64,000 nucleotides of DNA from Niveispirillum cyanobacteriorum (GCF_002868735.1 NZ_CP025611.1:3056501-3120500); one strand, 5' to 3'. Shown: positions 49,871 through 59,562, numbered from the stretch's first letter. Program-made: numbers and translations. Notes: generated by a model not told the origin, from the letters alone.

Positions 49871-51823
49871 ATGACCAACCATTACCCGCACTTGTTCCGC
49901 CCCCTGACCATCGGGTCCATGAAGCTGCGCAACCGCGTGATGCTGCCACCCCATGCCAGTGCCGTGGGCAATTTGTGGGGCACGGAAGCAGAGGCGGCGC
50001 GCAACATTGCCTATTGGGCATCGCGCGCCCGCGCCGGGGCCGGTTGGATCGACGGGATCACAGGCTTTGTCGAAAACCGGATGCCGCCGGGGTTTGAGCC
50101 CACGGGCGTGGGGGCCATGAAGAACGGCGTCTTCCGCCTGCCGCATTATCTGGAAAGGGCCGGTGCCTATGCGGCGGCGGTAAAGGCGGAAGGGGCGGTG
50201 GCGACCACGCAACTGGTGATCCAGGGCGGCATGCCGCACGGGCCCAGTGCGCGGCTTTCCGGCCCCCTGATCCATCAGGTGCCCCACGCCCTGGACCGGG
50301 ATGAAATCCGCTGGTTTGTGCAGGAATACCGTTTCTCAGCCTCCCAGGCGCAGAAGGCGGGGCTGGACGGGGTGGAGATCCACGCCAACCATGACGATCT
50401 GATGGAATGGTTCCTGTCGCCCCTGACCAACCGGCGCGAGGATGAATATGGCGGTTCCTTCGCCAACCGCCTGCGCTTTATCACGGAAATCCTGACCGAG
50501 ATCCGGGACGCGACGGGACCAGGCTTCACCGTCGGCATCCGCATGAACATGGCAGAAGGTGAGCCGGGCGGGTACGACCTGCTGGGTGGGGCGGCCATTG
50601 CCGGGCGACTGGCCGATGCCAAGCTCGTGGACTATGTGCATCTGGTGATGGGCAGCCCCTGGGGCGATCCCTCCTACATTCAGCCGCACCATTACCCTGC
50701 CGGCGGCTGGGCTGACCATGCTGCTGTCTATCGCCGGTCTCTATCCATCCCCATCGTCTATACGGGGCGCATCATAGGGCCGGACGTGGCGGAACGGGCG
50801 CTGGCAGAGGGACATGCCGATGTGGTGGGCATGGCACGCGCGCATTTCGCCGATGGCGACTTGCTGGCCAAGGCACGCGAAGGCAGGGCTGCCGATATCC
50901 GGCCCTGCATCGGCTGCAATGAATGTATCAGCCGCCGCTATGTCGAGAACCTGCCCTTCGCCTGCGCCGTCAATCCCGATGCGGGGCGGGAGGTGGAGGG
51001 GCCGCTGCCCCGCGTGGCGGTGAGAAAACGCCTGCTGGTGGTGGGTGGCGGTCCGGCGGGCCTGGAACTGGCGGTGCGCGCTGCCGAACGCGGACACAAA
51101 GTGACCTTGTGGGAGGCCGCCGACCGGCTGGGCGGACAGGTGCGGCTGGCGGCCTTGCTGCCCACGCAGGAGGGGTTCCTGGGCTGGATCAATCATCTGT
51201 CCCGGCGCCTGGATCAGTTGGACGTGCATGTCCATCGCGGGCGCCGGGCCACGGTGGAATCCGTGTTGGCGGAAGGCATGGACATGGTGGCGGTGGCCAC
51301 CGGCGCCGTCGCCCGCCGCCCCGATATCAAGGGCCTGGACCTGCCCTTCGTGCATGATATGCGCGATGTCCTGACCGACCGGGCCGCACTGGGCCGGCGG
51401 GTGCATATCATCGTGCAGGATGATCATTCCGCCCCGCTGGCTCTGGCCGACCTGCTGGCGCAGCGCGGGCATGTGGTGACCATGCTGTACCAGACGCCGG
51501 GGCCAGCACCGCTTGTGGGGCGCTATACGCTGGGCGCGTTCCTGGCCCGGCTGTCGCGCGGCGGCGTGATGTTCCGCCATCAGGTGCAGGCCATGGCCAT
51601 CGAGCCAGGCCGCATCCGCCTGCGCAATGTCTTTTCCTTCAAGGAGGAGATGGCCGACGGGGTGGACAGCGTGGTTCTGGCTTGCGGGTCGGTGGCCGAT
51701 GCCGGGCTTTATAACGAGTTGAAAGGCCAGCAGGCCAACCTGCATCTGCTGGGCGACGCCTTCGCCCCCCGCCGCATCGTCTTTGCCACCCAGCAGGCCT
51801 ATGCGTTGGCAGCCACGCTGTAG
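49871..51823 (+). CDS. NADH:flavin oxidoreductase, 2,4-dienoyl-CoA-reductase/OYE type
   Basis: 650 residues from ATG 49871, a multi-domain enzyme. An old-yellow-enzyme TIM barrel at the N-terminus (HLFRPLTIGSMKLRNRVMLPPH, HANHDDLMEWFLSPLTNRR), a 4Fe-4S site CIGCNECISRRYVENLPFAC (about residues 350-369), and a C-terminal FAD/NAD(P) Rossmann domain (RLLVVGGGPAGLELAVRAA). This matches FadH/trimethylamine dehydrogenase-like proteins. It probably reduces an enone or dienone. The His-Ala-Asn-His OYE active-site motif is present. In this operon it would act with the KstD-like dehydrogenase. Confidence 0.82.
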   Translation: MTNHYPHLFRPLTIGSMKLRNRVMLPPHASAVGNLWGTEAEAARNIAYWASRARAGAGWIDGITGFVENRMPPGFEPTGVGAMKNGVFRLPHYLERAGAYAAAVKAEGAVATTQLVIQGGMPHGPSARLSGPLIHQVPHALDRDEIRWFVQEYRFSASQAQKAGLDGVEIHANHDDLMEWFLSPLTNRREDEYGGSFANRLRFITEILTEIRDATGPGFTVGIRMNMAEGEPGGYDLLGGAAIAGRLADAKLVDYVHLVMGSPWGDPSYIQPHHYPAGGWADHAAVYRRSLSIPIVYTGRIIGPDVAERALAEGHADVVGMARAHFADGDLLAKAREGRAADIRPCIGCNECISRRYVENLPFACAVNPDAGREVEGPLPRVAVRKRLLVVGGGPAGLELAVRAAERGHKVTLWEAADRLGGQVRLAALLPTQEGFLGWINHLSRRLDQLDVHVHRGRRATVESVLAEGMDMVAVATGAVARRPDIKGLDLPFVHDMRDVLTDRAALGRRVHIIVQDDHSAPLALADLLAQRGHVVTMLYQTPGPAPLVGRYTLGAFLARLSRGGVMFRHQVQAMAIEPGRIRLRNVFSFKEEMADGVDSVVLACGSVADAGLYNELKGQQANLHLLGDAFAPRRIVFATQQAYALAATL

Positions 51824-51887
51824 ACCAACTTGGCGGGAAGGGGGACGGGGGGTATAAGCGGGGCCGTTAACCCCGGATCGCACAGAC

Positions 51888-52637
51888 ATGACTGCCATCG
51901 CCGTTGCCGCCCTTTACCGTTTCCACCCGCTGCCGGGGTTTCAGGACCTGCGCCAGCCGCTGTTCGACATGATGGCGGCCAATGGCGTGTGCGGCACGCT
52001 GCTGCTGGCGGCAGAAGGGATCAATGGCACCATCGCTGGCCCCGCGGACGCCATGCCGGGCGTGGTGGCGAAGATCGGGCAGATCACGGGGCTGGACGGT
52101 ATCGCGCCCCGCTGGTCCACCACCGATACGCCGCCCTTTGGCCGCCTGAAGGTACGGCTGAAGAAGGAGATCGTGACCATGGGCGTGCCCGGCATCGACC
52201 CGCTGCGGGCCGTCGGCACCTATGTGGAGCCGGAGGATTGGAACGCCCTGATCAGCGATCCAGAGACGCTGGTCATCGACACGCGCAACAGCTTTGAGGT
52301 TGGGTACGGCACCTTCAAGGGTGCCGTCGATCCCGGCACGACCACATTCGGCCAGTTCCCCGATTATGTCCGCCGCAGCCTGGACCCGGCCAAGCACCGC
52401 AAGGTCGCCATGTTCTGCACCGGCGGCATCCGCTGTGAAAAGGCGACGGCCTATATGCTGGAACAGGGGTTCGGGGAGGTCTACCATCTGAAGGGTGGTA
52501 TCTTGAACTATCTGGAACGCATCGTGCCCGATGACAGTTTATGGGAAGGCGGCTGCTTCGTCTTCGACGAACGGGTGGCGCTGGGCCATGGGCTGGAGCC
52601 GGTTCCCGGCATCGTGCGGGATGATAAGGTGGGGTGA
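51888..52637 (+). CDS. trhO: tRNA uridine(34) hydroxylase TrhO (rhodanese family, YceA-like)
   Basis: 249 residues. N-terminal acylphosphatase-like domain [16 protein letters not shown] with [14 protein letters not shown], then [21 protein letters not shown], and the rhodanese domain with [17 protein letters not shown] and the catalytic [14 protein letters not shown] (Cys about residue 172). This layout is diagnostic of TrhO, which hydroxylates U34 of tRNAs to 5-hydroxyuridine without O2-dependent Fe enzymes' prephenate route. A convergent terminator hairpin follows its stop. Confidence 0.85.
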   Translation: MTAIAVAALYRFHPLPGFQDLRQPLFDMMAANGVCGTLLLAAEGINGTIAGPADAMPGVVAKIGQITGLDGIAPRWSTTDTPPFGRLKVRLKKEIVTMGVPGIDPLRAVGTYVEPEDWNALISDPETLVIDTRNSFEVGYGTFKGAVDPGTTTFGQFPDYVRRSLDPAKHRKVAMFCTGGIRCEKATAYMLEQGFGEVYHLKGGILNYLERIVPDDSLWEGGCFVFDERVALGHGLEPVPGIVRDDKVG

Positions 52638-52640
52638 AAA

Positions 52641-52665
52641 CCACCGGCGGGGGAACCGCCGGTGG
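52641..52665. terminator. Convergent terminator hairpin after trhO
   Basis: CCACCGGCGG (52641-52650) and CCGCCGGTGG (52656-52665) form a perfect 10-bp stem with a 5-nt loop. Reading leftward the stem is followed by TTTTC, supporting termination of the hydroxyacid-dehydrogenase transcript. Reading rightward no T-run follows. Confidence 0.7.
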
Positions 52666-52676
52666 CGTTCCCATTC

Positions 52677-53666
52677 TCAGAACATCATTTCCAGCACGCG
52701 GTCGCGCGGCTGGTGGCCGTCGGCGAAGGTCTTGATGTTGACGATCACCTTCTCGCCCATGTCGATGCGACCCTCCAGGGTTGCGGACGCCATGTGCGGT
52801 AGCAGCACGACATTGTCGAGCTTCAGCAGCTTGGGATCGACATTGGGTTCATCCTCATACACGTCCAGGCCGGCGGCCCCGATCTCGCGTCTTTGCAGCA
52901 TGCGGGCCAGCGTCGCCTCGTCCACCACCTGACCACGGCTGATATTGACCAGGATAGCCGTGGGTTTCAGCAGGGCCAGGCGCCTTGCGTTCAGCAGGTG
53001 GTACGTTGCCGGCGTACGCGGGCAGGTGATGGCGACAATGTCCATGCGCGCCAGCATCTGATCCAGGCTTTCCCAATAGGCCGCATCCAGTTCCTGCTCC
53101 ACCTCCGGGTGGACGGGCTTGCGGTTATGGTAATGGATGGACAGGCCGAAGGCCTTGGCACGGCGCGCCAGCGCCTGACCGATGCGGCCCATGCCGATAA
53201 TGCCCAGCCGCTTGCCGGCCAAACGCGACCCCAGCATGACGGTGGGGGCCCAGCCCGTCCATTGCCCGGACCGCACCAACCGCTCCCCTTCCGACAGGCG
53301 GCGGGCGGTGGCCAGGATCAGGGCCATGGTCATGTCGGCGGTGTCTTCGGTCAGCACGCCCGGCGTGTTGGTGACCAGGATGCCCTTGTTGCGGGCCACG
53401 CGCAGGTCGATATGGTCCACGCCATTGCCGAAATTGGCGATCATCTTCAATTGCGGCCCGGCCTGGTTAAGCAGAGCCTCGTCTATGGTGTCGGTGACGG
53501 TGGGCACCAGGATGTCGGCGGTCTTCACCGCCTCTTCCAACTCGGCCCGCGTCATCGGATGATCATCCAGGTTCAGGCGCGTCTGGAACAGCTCCATCAT
53601 CCGTGTTTCGATGACGTCCGGCAGCTTGCGCGTGACGATGACCAGGGGCTTCCGGCGTTCGGCCAT
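52677..53666 (-). CDS. D-2-hydroxyacid dehydrogenase (glyoxylate/hydroxypyruvate reductase-like)
   Basis: 329 residues from ATG 53666; upstream in-frame codons are poor. The NAD-binding fold has GKRLGIIGMGRIGQALARRAKAFG (about residues 150-173), the catalytic Arg in NISRGQVVDEATLARML (about residue 240), Glu in DVYEDEPNVDP, and His in LLPHMASATLEGR (about residue 290). This order is typical of the 2-hydroxyacid dehydrogenase family, reducing 2-oxoacids such as glyoxylate with NADH or NADPH. The N-terminal NFGNGVDHIDLRVA is characteristic of the GRHPR/GhrA-B branch. Confidence 0.85.
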   Translation of the reverse strand: MAERRKPLVIVTRKLPDVIETRMMELFQTRLNLDDHPMTRAELEEAVKTADILVPTVTDTIDEALLNQAGPQLKMIANFGNGVDHIDLRVARNKGILVTNTPGVLTEDTADMTMALILATARRLSEGERLVRSGQWTGWAPTVMLGSRLAGKRLGIIGMGRIGQALARRAKAFGLSIHYHNRKPVHPEVEQELDAAYWESLDQMLARMDIVAITCPRTPATYHLLNARRLALLKPTAILVNISRGQVVDEATLARMLQRREIGAAGLDVYEDEPNVDPKLLKLDNVVLLPHMASATLEGRIDMGEKVIVNIKTFADGHQPRDRVLEMMF

Positions 53667-53874
53667 GTGCGATGATCCTCCCGAGACCTGTTTGCCATAG
53701 CAGTACAAGCGCCAGCCGCCCTTGTCCATGATGCCGGCATGGCGGGACGGATGGTCGCTGGTGCTTGACCCGGATAACCGGGGTACGGCACAAAGGGTTG
53801 TTAACGAATAATGCCGGGATTTGCCGGCCTGCCTTGCATGGGGCGTTGTGTTGCTGGAAACGCGGACGGGAAAG

Positions 53875-54420
53875 ATGCGTACACCTGTGGCGGCGGGCAT
53901 GACCCGCTTGCTGCTGGCCGGTCTTCTGTCGGTCGCGGCCCTGCTTTGCCCCGCCACCGGCATGGGCCAGGAAACCGACCCCAGGTCGGACATGATCGTG
54001 CGCTCCGGCTTACCGGTCCCGCGCTTCGTGTCGCTCCGGTCGGGTGAGGTGAATGTCCGTACCGGTCCCGGCCGTTCCTACCCGATCGACTGGGTCTTCG
54101 TGCGCCCCGGCATGCCCGTGGAGATCACGGCGGAATTCGACACATGGCGCCGCATCCGCGATGTGGAGGGGACCCAGGGCTGGGTGCATCAATCCATGCT
54201 GTCGGGCCGACGCACCCTGGTCATCACCGGCGAACTGCGCACCATCCGCGAACGGCCCAGCGCGTCCGCCGCCGCCGTGGCCCAGGCCGAGCCGGGCGTG
54301 ATGGGCCGGCTGGTTTCCTGCAAGGGGCCGTGGTGCGAGGTTGAAATCCAGGGCTATCACGGATGGCTGGAACGCACTGACTTCTGGGGCATCTATGCCA
54401 ATGAAGAGGTTGAGGATTAA
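53875..54420 (+). CDS. Secreted SH3-domain protein
   Basis: 181 residues from ATG 53875; GGGAAAG upstream. A signal peptide (RLLLAGLLSVAALLCPATGMG) precedes two SH3_3/SH3b-like repeats: VNVRTGPGRSYPIDWVFVRPGMPVEI (about residues 58-83) and LRTIRERPSASAAAVAQAEPGVMGRLVSC (about residues 120-148). Bacterial SH3b domains often bind cell-wall peptides. The W-x-x-V-H/W-L motifs at each repeat's end fit the family. Function in the envelope is probable but not defined. The preceding 208-bp intergenic region has no clear promoter assignment. Confidence 0.75.
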   Translation: MRTPVAAGMTRLLLAGLLSVAALLCPATGMGQETDPRSDMIVRSGLPVPRFVSLRSGEVNVRTGPGRSYPIDWVFVRPGMPVEITAEFDTWRRIRDVEGTQGWVHQSMLSGRRTLVITGELRTIRERPSASAAAVAQAEPGVMGRLVSCKGPWCEVEIQGYHGWLERTDFWGIYANEEVED

Positions 54421-54433
54421 GGGCTAAGCCCCC

Positions 54434-55432
54434 TCAATCCGCCGGCTTATCCTCTTCCTTCTCCGCTGCCGCCTGCTGCTTGGCCTGGGCCAGTTGCGCC
54501 AGGCGATTGCGGTAGGCGGTGACGGCGCCGCGTACCTCGTTTTCCACCAGCGACAAATCGGCCCGGCGTGATGTCAGGGCCGCTATGCCGATGGCGGCGG
54601 CGCGCAGCGGTTGCACGCCGCCGAGCGGCAGATCGGGGGCGGCCTTGAACTGTTCGATGGTGGCGCGGATGGTGGCGGCATAGGTTTCGGCCTGCCCGCG
54701 CAGGTCGGCATCGGGTTTCAGCCGGCGCATTAGATCATCCAGGGCGGTCCCCGACCGGATCAGGTGGTCCGCCGCCATTCGGTCCGCCCCGGCGGACAGG
54801 CCCGGACAGGCGAAATCGATCAGGAAGGCCACCTGGAACCCGCTGCGCACGATTTTCTGCACATTGATGGCGTCATGGGCGTTGGCGATGGCGTCGGCGG
54901 CCTTGTTTCGGTCGAACATGCCCATGGCCTTCTGCCGCAGGGTGTTCGGTACCTCGAACAGGGGGATCTGGATGCCTTCGCGCGGCTGCCGGCGGCGATC
55001 GGGACCGATATAGTCGGCGGTAACCACGAAGCTCTTGCGCGCCTCGATCAGGTTGATCAGCCGGTCCTGCACCTGCTTGGCGCTGAACGGCTTCACCATC
55101 ATGTCGTCGGCGCCGGTGGCATTGAACCGCATCAGCAGCGGCTGGGTGGGCTGCCAGGTGGTGGCGATGACCCCGATGAAGGGATTGTGCGGGGCCTGAG
55201 CATGGCGCAGACCCTGCACAAATTTCAGCCCCTCCGGGTCCGGTGCGTCGGCGTCGATGAATAACAGGTCGGGCTGAACGGCGATGAGGGCCGCCGGCGC
55301 ATCGGCGGCGCTGGCGAAATCCAGGATCTTGTCCACGCCCATGCGCGCCAGGATGCCGCGTAACAGCCGCCGCGTATTGCTTTCGCGGTCCACGATGACG
55401 ACGGCGGTAGAGCGGAAATCATAATCAGGCAT
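54434..55432 (-). CDS. Receiver-domain protein with unknown C-terminal domain
   Basis: 332 residues from ATG 55432, overlapping glgX by eight bases. Residues 8-130 are a CheY-like receiver: AVVIVDRESNTRRLLRGIL, phosphoacceptor Asp in LLFIDADAPD (about residue 57), Lys in DDMMVKPFSAKQV. A linker with PDRRRQPREG follows, then a helical domain (about residues 170-320) with no recognised output motif, ending in a coiled coil (QAKQQAAAEKEEDK). It lacks HTH, GGDEF or kinase domains, suggesting a phospho-receiver that acts through protein contacts. Co-transcription with glgX is probable. Confidence 0.65.
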   Translation of the reverse strand: MPDYDFRSTAVVIVDRESNTRRLLRGILARMGVDKILDFASAADAPAALIAVQPDLLFIDADAPDPEGLKFVQGLRHAQAPHNPFIGVIATTWQPTQPLLMRFNATGADDMMVKPFSAKQVQDRLINLIEARKSFVVTADYIGPDRRRQPREGIQIPLFEVPNTLRQKAMGMFDRNKAADAIANAHDAINVQKIVRSGFQVAFLIDFACPGLSAGADRMAADHLIRSGTALDDLMRRLKPDADLRGQAETYAATIRATIEQFKAAPDLPLGGVQPLRAAAIGIAALTSRRADLSLVENEVRGAVTAYRNRLAQLAQAKQQAAAEKEEDKPAD

Positions 55433-57626
55433 GCGCCGGCCCTCCCAGGCCGGAAAGCGGGGCGCGTTCACCGCCACCCGTTTCGATCAATTCATATAGC
55501 CAGCATGTGCGCCCCGGCAAAGGGACAGGTTTACCGGTCATGGCCAGATGGGCGCCGGGCTGGCTGCTGGGCCGCCCTTCCTCGTCACCTGTATCCAGCA
55601 GACAACGCCATCCCGACCCGCCCGGCACAGCGGGCAGGATGAAATCCGCCGTTGCCTCTCCGGCATTGACGATCAGCAGCAGCACGCTGTCGATTTCGGG
55701 CGTGCCGTCCGCCGACAAATGCGGCCCCGCCTTGCCGTTCAGCAGCAGGCCAAGGCAGCGCGCCTGTCCGTCGCGCCATTGTTCCGGCGCCTTTTCCACA
55801 CCCTGCGGATTGATCCAGGTAATGTCCTTCAGACCATCCGCAGAGGTTTCCCGCCCATGCAGGAACCGGCCCCGGCGTAGCACGGGATGGGCGCGGCGCA
55901 GCGCCGTCAGGCGCGACACGAACCGGGTCATGGCCTGTTCATCGGCGCCCAGGTCCGGCCAATTGATCCAACTGACCTCGCTGTCCTGGCAATAGGCGTT
56001 GTTATTGCCCTGCTGGCTGCGCAGCAATTCGTCACCCGCCGTCAGCATGGGCGTGCCCTGGCTCAGCAGCAGCGTGGCCAGCATGTTGCGCGACTGCCGC
56101 CGCCGCACAGCCTTGATGGCGGGGTCGTCGGTCGGCCCCTCCACCCCATGGTTATGGCTGAAATTCGCATCGTGCCCGTCGCGGTTTTGCTCCTGGTTCG
56201 CCTCATTATGCTTGGTGTTGTAGGCGACGAGGTCGGCCAGGGTGAAGCCGTCATGGGAGGTGACGAAATTGACGCTGGACCAGGGGCGGCGGCGGGCATG
56301 GTCGAAAATATCCGCCGATCCCGTCAGGCGGGCCGCCAGTTCCGGCAGCATCCCCTCATCCCCGCGCCAGAAGCGGCGGACCGTGTCGCGGTAGCGGTCG
56401 TTCCACTCGGCCCAGCCGGATGGGAACTGCCCCACGCGGTAACCGCCGGGGCCGATATCCCACGGCTCTGCGATCATCTTCACGCCGGCCAGCACCGGGT
56501 CCTGACGGACGGCATCCAGGAAGCCCGACCCCTGGTCAAAGCCATGCGCCTCGCGCGCCAGTGTCGTTGCGAGATCGAAACGGAACCCGTCGACATGCAT
56601 GTCCACGACCCAGTGGCGCAGACTGTCCATGACCATCTGCAGCACGCGCGGGTGAGCCAGATTGAGGGTATTTCCGGTTCCGGTATGATCCTGGTAAAAG
56701 CGTTTATCCTGTTGCAGCAGGTAGTAGCTGGCATTGTCGATGCCGCGGAAGGACAGGGTGGGGCCCAGATGATTGCCCTCGCCCGTGTGGTTATAGACCA
56801 CGTCCAGGATCACCTCGATCCCGGCATCATGCAGGCGGGCCACCATGTTCTTGAACTCGCGCGTCGAACGGCCCGTCATATAGGCGGGTTCGGGCGCGAA
56901 GAAGCAGATGCTGGCATAGCCCCAGTAATTATGCAGCGAGCGTTCCACCAGATGCCGGTCATCGGTGAAGCCATGGACGGGCAGCAGTTCGATGGCGGTA
57001 ACGCCCAGCGCCTTTAAATGGTCGATCATCGGCTGGCTGGCCAGGCCCGTGAAGGTGCCGCGCAGGCCCGGCGCGATGTCGGGATGGCGCAGCGTCTGGC
57101 CGCGCACATGCGCCTCATAGATGATGGTATCGGTCCAGGGCACGCGCGGGCGGCGTTCCAGGCCCCAGGTGAAGGCCGGGTCGATCACCCGGCATTTCGG
57201 CATGCCGCGCGCATTGTCGCGCCGGTCGATGGACAAATCCTCGCGCGCCGCCCCCATGCGATAGCCGAAATGCGCGTCTGACCAGCGCAGCGGCCCCTCC
57301 AGCGCCTTGGCATAGGGGTCGAGCAGCAGCTTATTGGCGTTGAACCGGTGCCCACGTGAAGGGTCATAGGGGCCATGGACGCGATAGCCATAAAGCAGAC
57401 CGGGCCGCGCCTCGGGCAGATAGGCATGCCAGACATCGTCGGTACATTCCGGCAGGGTGATACGCTCAATCTCCCGGCTGCCATCACTGTCGAACAGGCA
57501 GAGTTCCACCTTTTCGGCATGGGCGGAGAATAGGGCGAAGTTCACCCCCAACCCATCCCAGGTGGCACCCAGCGGGTCGGGACGGCCCGGCCGGACAATG
57601 GTTCGCGCAGCGCCGGTGGATCGCAT
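55425..57626 (-). CDS. glgX: Glycogen debranching enzyme GlgX (GH13)
   Basis: 733 residues from ATG 57626. An N-terminal CBM48 domain (LGATWDGLGVNFALFSAHAEKVELCLF) precedes a GH13 catalytic domain: VILDVVYNHTGEG, DGFRFDLATTL with the nucleophile Asp (about residue 350), MIAEPWDIG with the acid/base Glu (about residue 387), and NFVTSHDGFTL with the third Asp (about residue 459). GlgX hydrolyses alpha-1,6 branches of limit dextrins left by glycogen phosphorylase. Other glg genes are not in the window. All catalytic residues are present. Confidence 0.9.
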   Translation of the reverse strand: MRSTGAARTIVRPGRPDPLGATWDGLGVNFALFSAHAEKVELCLFDSDGSREIERITLPECTDDVWHAYLPEARPGLLYGYRVHGPYDPSRGHRFNANKLLLDPYAKALEGPLRWSDAHFGYRMGAAREDLSIDRRDNARGMPKCRVIDPAFTWGLERRPRVPWTDTIIYEAHVRGQTLRHPDIAPGLRGTFTGLASQPMIDHLKALGVTAIELLPVHGFTDDRHLVERSLHNYWGYASICFFAPEPAYMTGRSTREFKNMVARLHDAGIEVILDVVYNHTGEGNHLGPTLSFRGIDNASYYLLQQDKRFYQDHTGTGNTLNLAHPRVLQMVMDSLRHWVVDMHVDGFRFDLATTLAREAHGFDQGSGFLDAVRQDPVLAGVKMIAEPWDIGPGGYRVGQFPSGWAEWNDRYRDTVRRFWRGDEGMLPELAARLTGSADIFDHARRRPWSSVNFVTSHDGFTLADLVAYNTKHNEANQEQNRDGHDANFSHNHGVEGPTDDPAIKAVRRRQSRNMLATLLLSQGTPMLTAGDELLRSQQGNNNAYCQDSEVSWINWPDLGADEQAMTRFVSRLTALRRAHPVLRRGRFLHGRETSADGLKDITWINPQGVEKAPEQWRDGQARCLGLLLNGKAGPHLSADGTPEIDSVLLLIVNAGEATADFILPAVPGGSGWRCLLDTGDEEGRPSSQPGAHLAMTGKPVPLPGRTCWLYELIETGGGERAPLSGLGGPAHA

Positions 57627-57727
57627 GGGGCGGGGGCTACCTTCCTCGGGACGGGTCAATCGGGAAACAGCATGCCAAACTTGTGGGACCCGCGCCAAGA
57701 GGTTGCGGGCCGGTCCGAACCGCTTCG

Positions 57728-58630
57728 TTAACGAATTGTCTCTCCATCGGCGCTGCTGGCCATGGCCGCCTGCCGGTGCAGGATGGTTTCGCGGTGGATG
57801 ATGTACAGGCCTGAGGCCGCCACGATGGCACAGCCGGTCCAGATGGCGGCATCCGGCACCTCACCAAAGAAGAAATAGCCGAATCCGGCGGCCCAGATCA
57901 TGGCGATATATTCAAATGGCGCCAGCAGCGACGGGGCGGCCAGCCGAAAGGCCTGGGTGAAGATGATCTGTGCCAACCCGCCAACCACACCGATCAGGGC
58001 CAGCAGCGCCAATCCCGTGGCATCGGGCGTGCGCCAGCCGGGGATCATGCAGACACCACTGACCACACCCATGGTGGTGACGAAATAGAAGGTGATGGCA
58101 CCATTGCTCTCCGTCCGGCTCAACGCCCGCACGAACAGCATGGACAGGGCATAGAAGAAGGCGGCCCCGAGAGGGATCAGGGCGATCAGGCTGAACATCC
58201 CCTGGCCAGGCCGCAGCATGACCATAACCCCGCCGAAGCCGACCAGCACCGCCAGCCACCGCCGCCAGCCCACCTTTTCCTTCAGCACCGGCACCGACAG
58301 GGCCGTCATGAACAAGGGTGCGGCAAAGCCGATGGCATAGACATCGGCCAGCGGCATCACGGAAAAGGCGTAAAAGAAGCCGTACGCGGCAGCCACGCCC
58401 ATCAGGGAGCGGGCGGCATGGCTGGTCACGCTTTTGGTGCGCAGGCTGACCAGCCCGCCCGTGCGCGCGATAAGGATGCCGATGGGCAGCAGCGAGAATA
58501 TGGCGCGGAAGAACATGATCTGCCAGGTGCCGTAATCCCGGCCCACATGCTTGATCAGGCTATCCATGATCCCGAACAGCAGGGTCGCCAGGACGAAGAA
58601 CCCGATACCCGCCAGGGTGCGCCCGCCCAT
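57728..58630 (-). CDS. DMT family transporter (EamA), first of a tandem pair
   Basis: 300 residues from ATG 58630, 10 predicted TM helices in two EamA repeats (start LAGIGFFVLATLLFGIMD, second repeat start FSLIALIPLGAAFFYALSML). The conserved PLADVYAIGFAAPLF and PLFMTALSVPVLKE segments match the RhaT/EamA family. Aligns with the adjacent gene, so the pair is duplicated. Substrate unknown. The spacing of five bases from the neighbour's stop suggests one transcript. Confidence 0.8.
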   Translation of the reverse strand: MGGRTLAGIGFFVLATLLFGIMDSLIKHVGRDYGTWQIMFFRAIFSLLPIGILIARTGGLVSLRTKSVTSHAARSLMGVAAAYGFFYAFSVMPLADVYAIGFAAPLFMTALSVPVLKEKVGWRRWLAVLVGFGGVMVMLRPGQGMFSLIALIPLGAAFFYALSMLFVRALSRTESNGAITFYFVTTMGVVSGVCMIPGWRTPDATGLALLALIGVVGGLAQIIFTQAFRLAAPSLLAPFEYIAMIWAAGFGYFFFGEVPDAAIWTGCAIVAASGLYIIHRETILHRQAAMASSADGETIR

Positions 58631-58635
58631 CGCCC

Positions 58636-59562
58636 TTACTCCGCCGCTGCGCGCGACGTGACCTGCCGGCCCAACACCGTCTCGCGATAAATGATATAGA
58701 GGCCGCTGGACACCACGATGGCCAACCCAATGAACAGGGTACGGTCCGGCACATCGCCAAAGACGAGGTAGCCGAACATCACGCCCCAGATGATCTGCGT
58801 ATACTGGAACGGTGCCGCCACCGCCGCCGGCACCTTGCGAAACGCCGTAAGCAGGCAGACAAAGGCCACGCCGCACAGGGTGCCGCCTATGGCCGACAGG
58901 CCCAGATCATGCAAGCTGGGCATCCGGCCCAGCCAGGGCGTCATGGCGCCGAACACCGTGCCGCTGGCCAGCGTGGCGTAGAAGGCGAAAGAGACGCTGG
59001 TTTCCGTGTTGCGGGCCAGCCGCGTGACCAGCATGCCAACCGAATAGAACAGCGCCCCCGCCAGCACGGCCAGCGATCCCAGATTGATCAGCCCGCTGCC
59101 AGGCCGCAGCATGATCAGCACGCCCACGAACCCGACCCCGATGGCCGACCAGCGGCGCCAGCCCACAGGTTCCTTCAGGATCGGAACGGCCAGTGCCGTG
59201 ATGAACAACGGCGCCGTAAAGGCCAGCGCATAGGCATCGGCGATCGGCATGCGCGAATAGGCCCAGAAGGCGAAGAAGCTGCTGAACAGGCCGCAGGTGG
59301 CACGGATAACGTGATAGAGGGGCCGCCGCGTGCGCAGATTATTGTAAAGCCCGCCTGAGACCGCCGCATAGATCAGGATGGGACCCAGCGCGAACAGGCT
59401 GTTCAGCGCGATGATCTGCGGCACCGCATAGGATTTGGTCAGCAGCTTGATGGTAACATCCATGCCGCTGTACAGCGCGAAGGCGACAAAGGCCAGGGCG
59501 ATGCCAAGGGGGAAATTCTCTTCCGCCTGCGGTGATGCGGGGCGGGGGGTGACGGCGGTCAT
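58636..59562 (-). CDS. DMT family transporter (EamA), second of a tandem pair
   Basis: 308 residues, ten predicted TM helices. It shares with its neighbour the pattern PIADAYALAFTAPLFITALAVPILKEPVGWRRW and the C-terminal AAPFQYTQIIWGVMFGYLVFGDVPD. Probably imports or exports a small metabolite or drug; not further assignable. It is the promoter-proximal gene, with an inverted repeat (59594-59621) upstream. Confidence 0.8.
   Translation of the reverse strand: MTAVTPRPASPQAEENFPLGIALAFVAFALYSGMDVTIKLLTKSYAVPQIIALNSLFALGPILIYAAVSGGLYNNLRTRRPLYHVIRATCGLFSSFFAFWAYSRMPIADAYALAFTAPLFITALAVPILKEPVGWRRWSAIGVGFVGVLIMLRPGSGLINLGSLAVLAGALFYSVGMLVTRLARNTETSVSFAFYATLASGTVFGAMTPWLGRMPSLHDLGLSAIGGTLCGVAFVCLLTAFRKVPAAVAAPFQYTQIIWGVMFGYLVFGDVPDRTLFIGLAIVVSSGLYIIYRETVLGRQVTSRAAAE

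Noticed and set aside
54409-54434. GGGCTAAGCCC as a terminator between the SH3 gene and the receiver gene
   Set aside because: The stem is only four base pairs with a three-base loop and no U-run, too weak to call.
57724-57735. Palindrome TTCGTTAACGAA as an operator
   Set aside because: It lies at the 3' end of an EamA gene and includes its stop codon; no promoter is near, so chance or a weak terminator is more likely.
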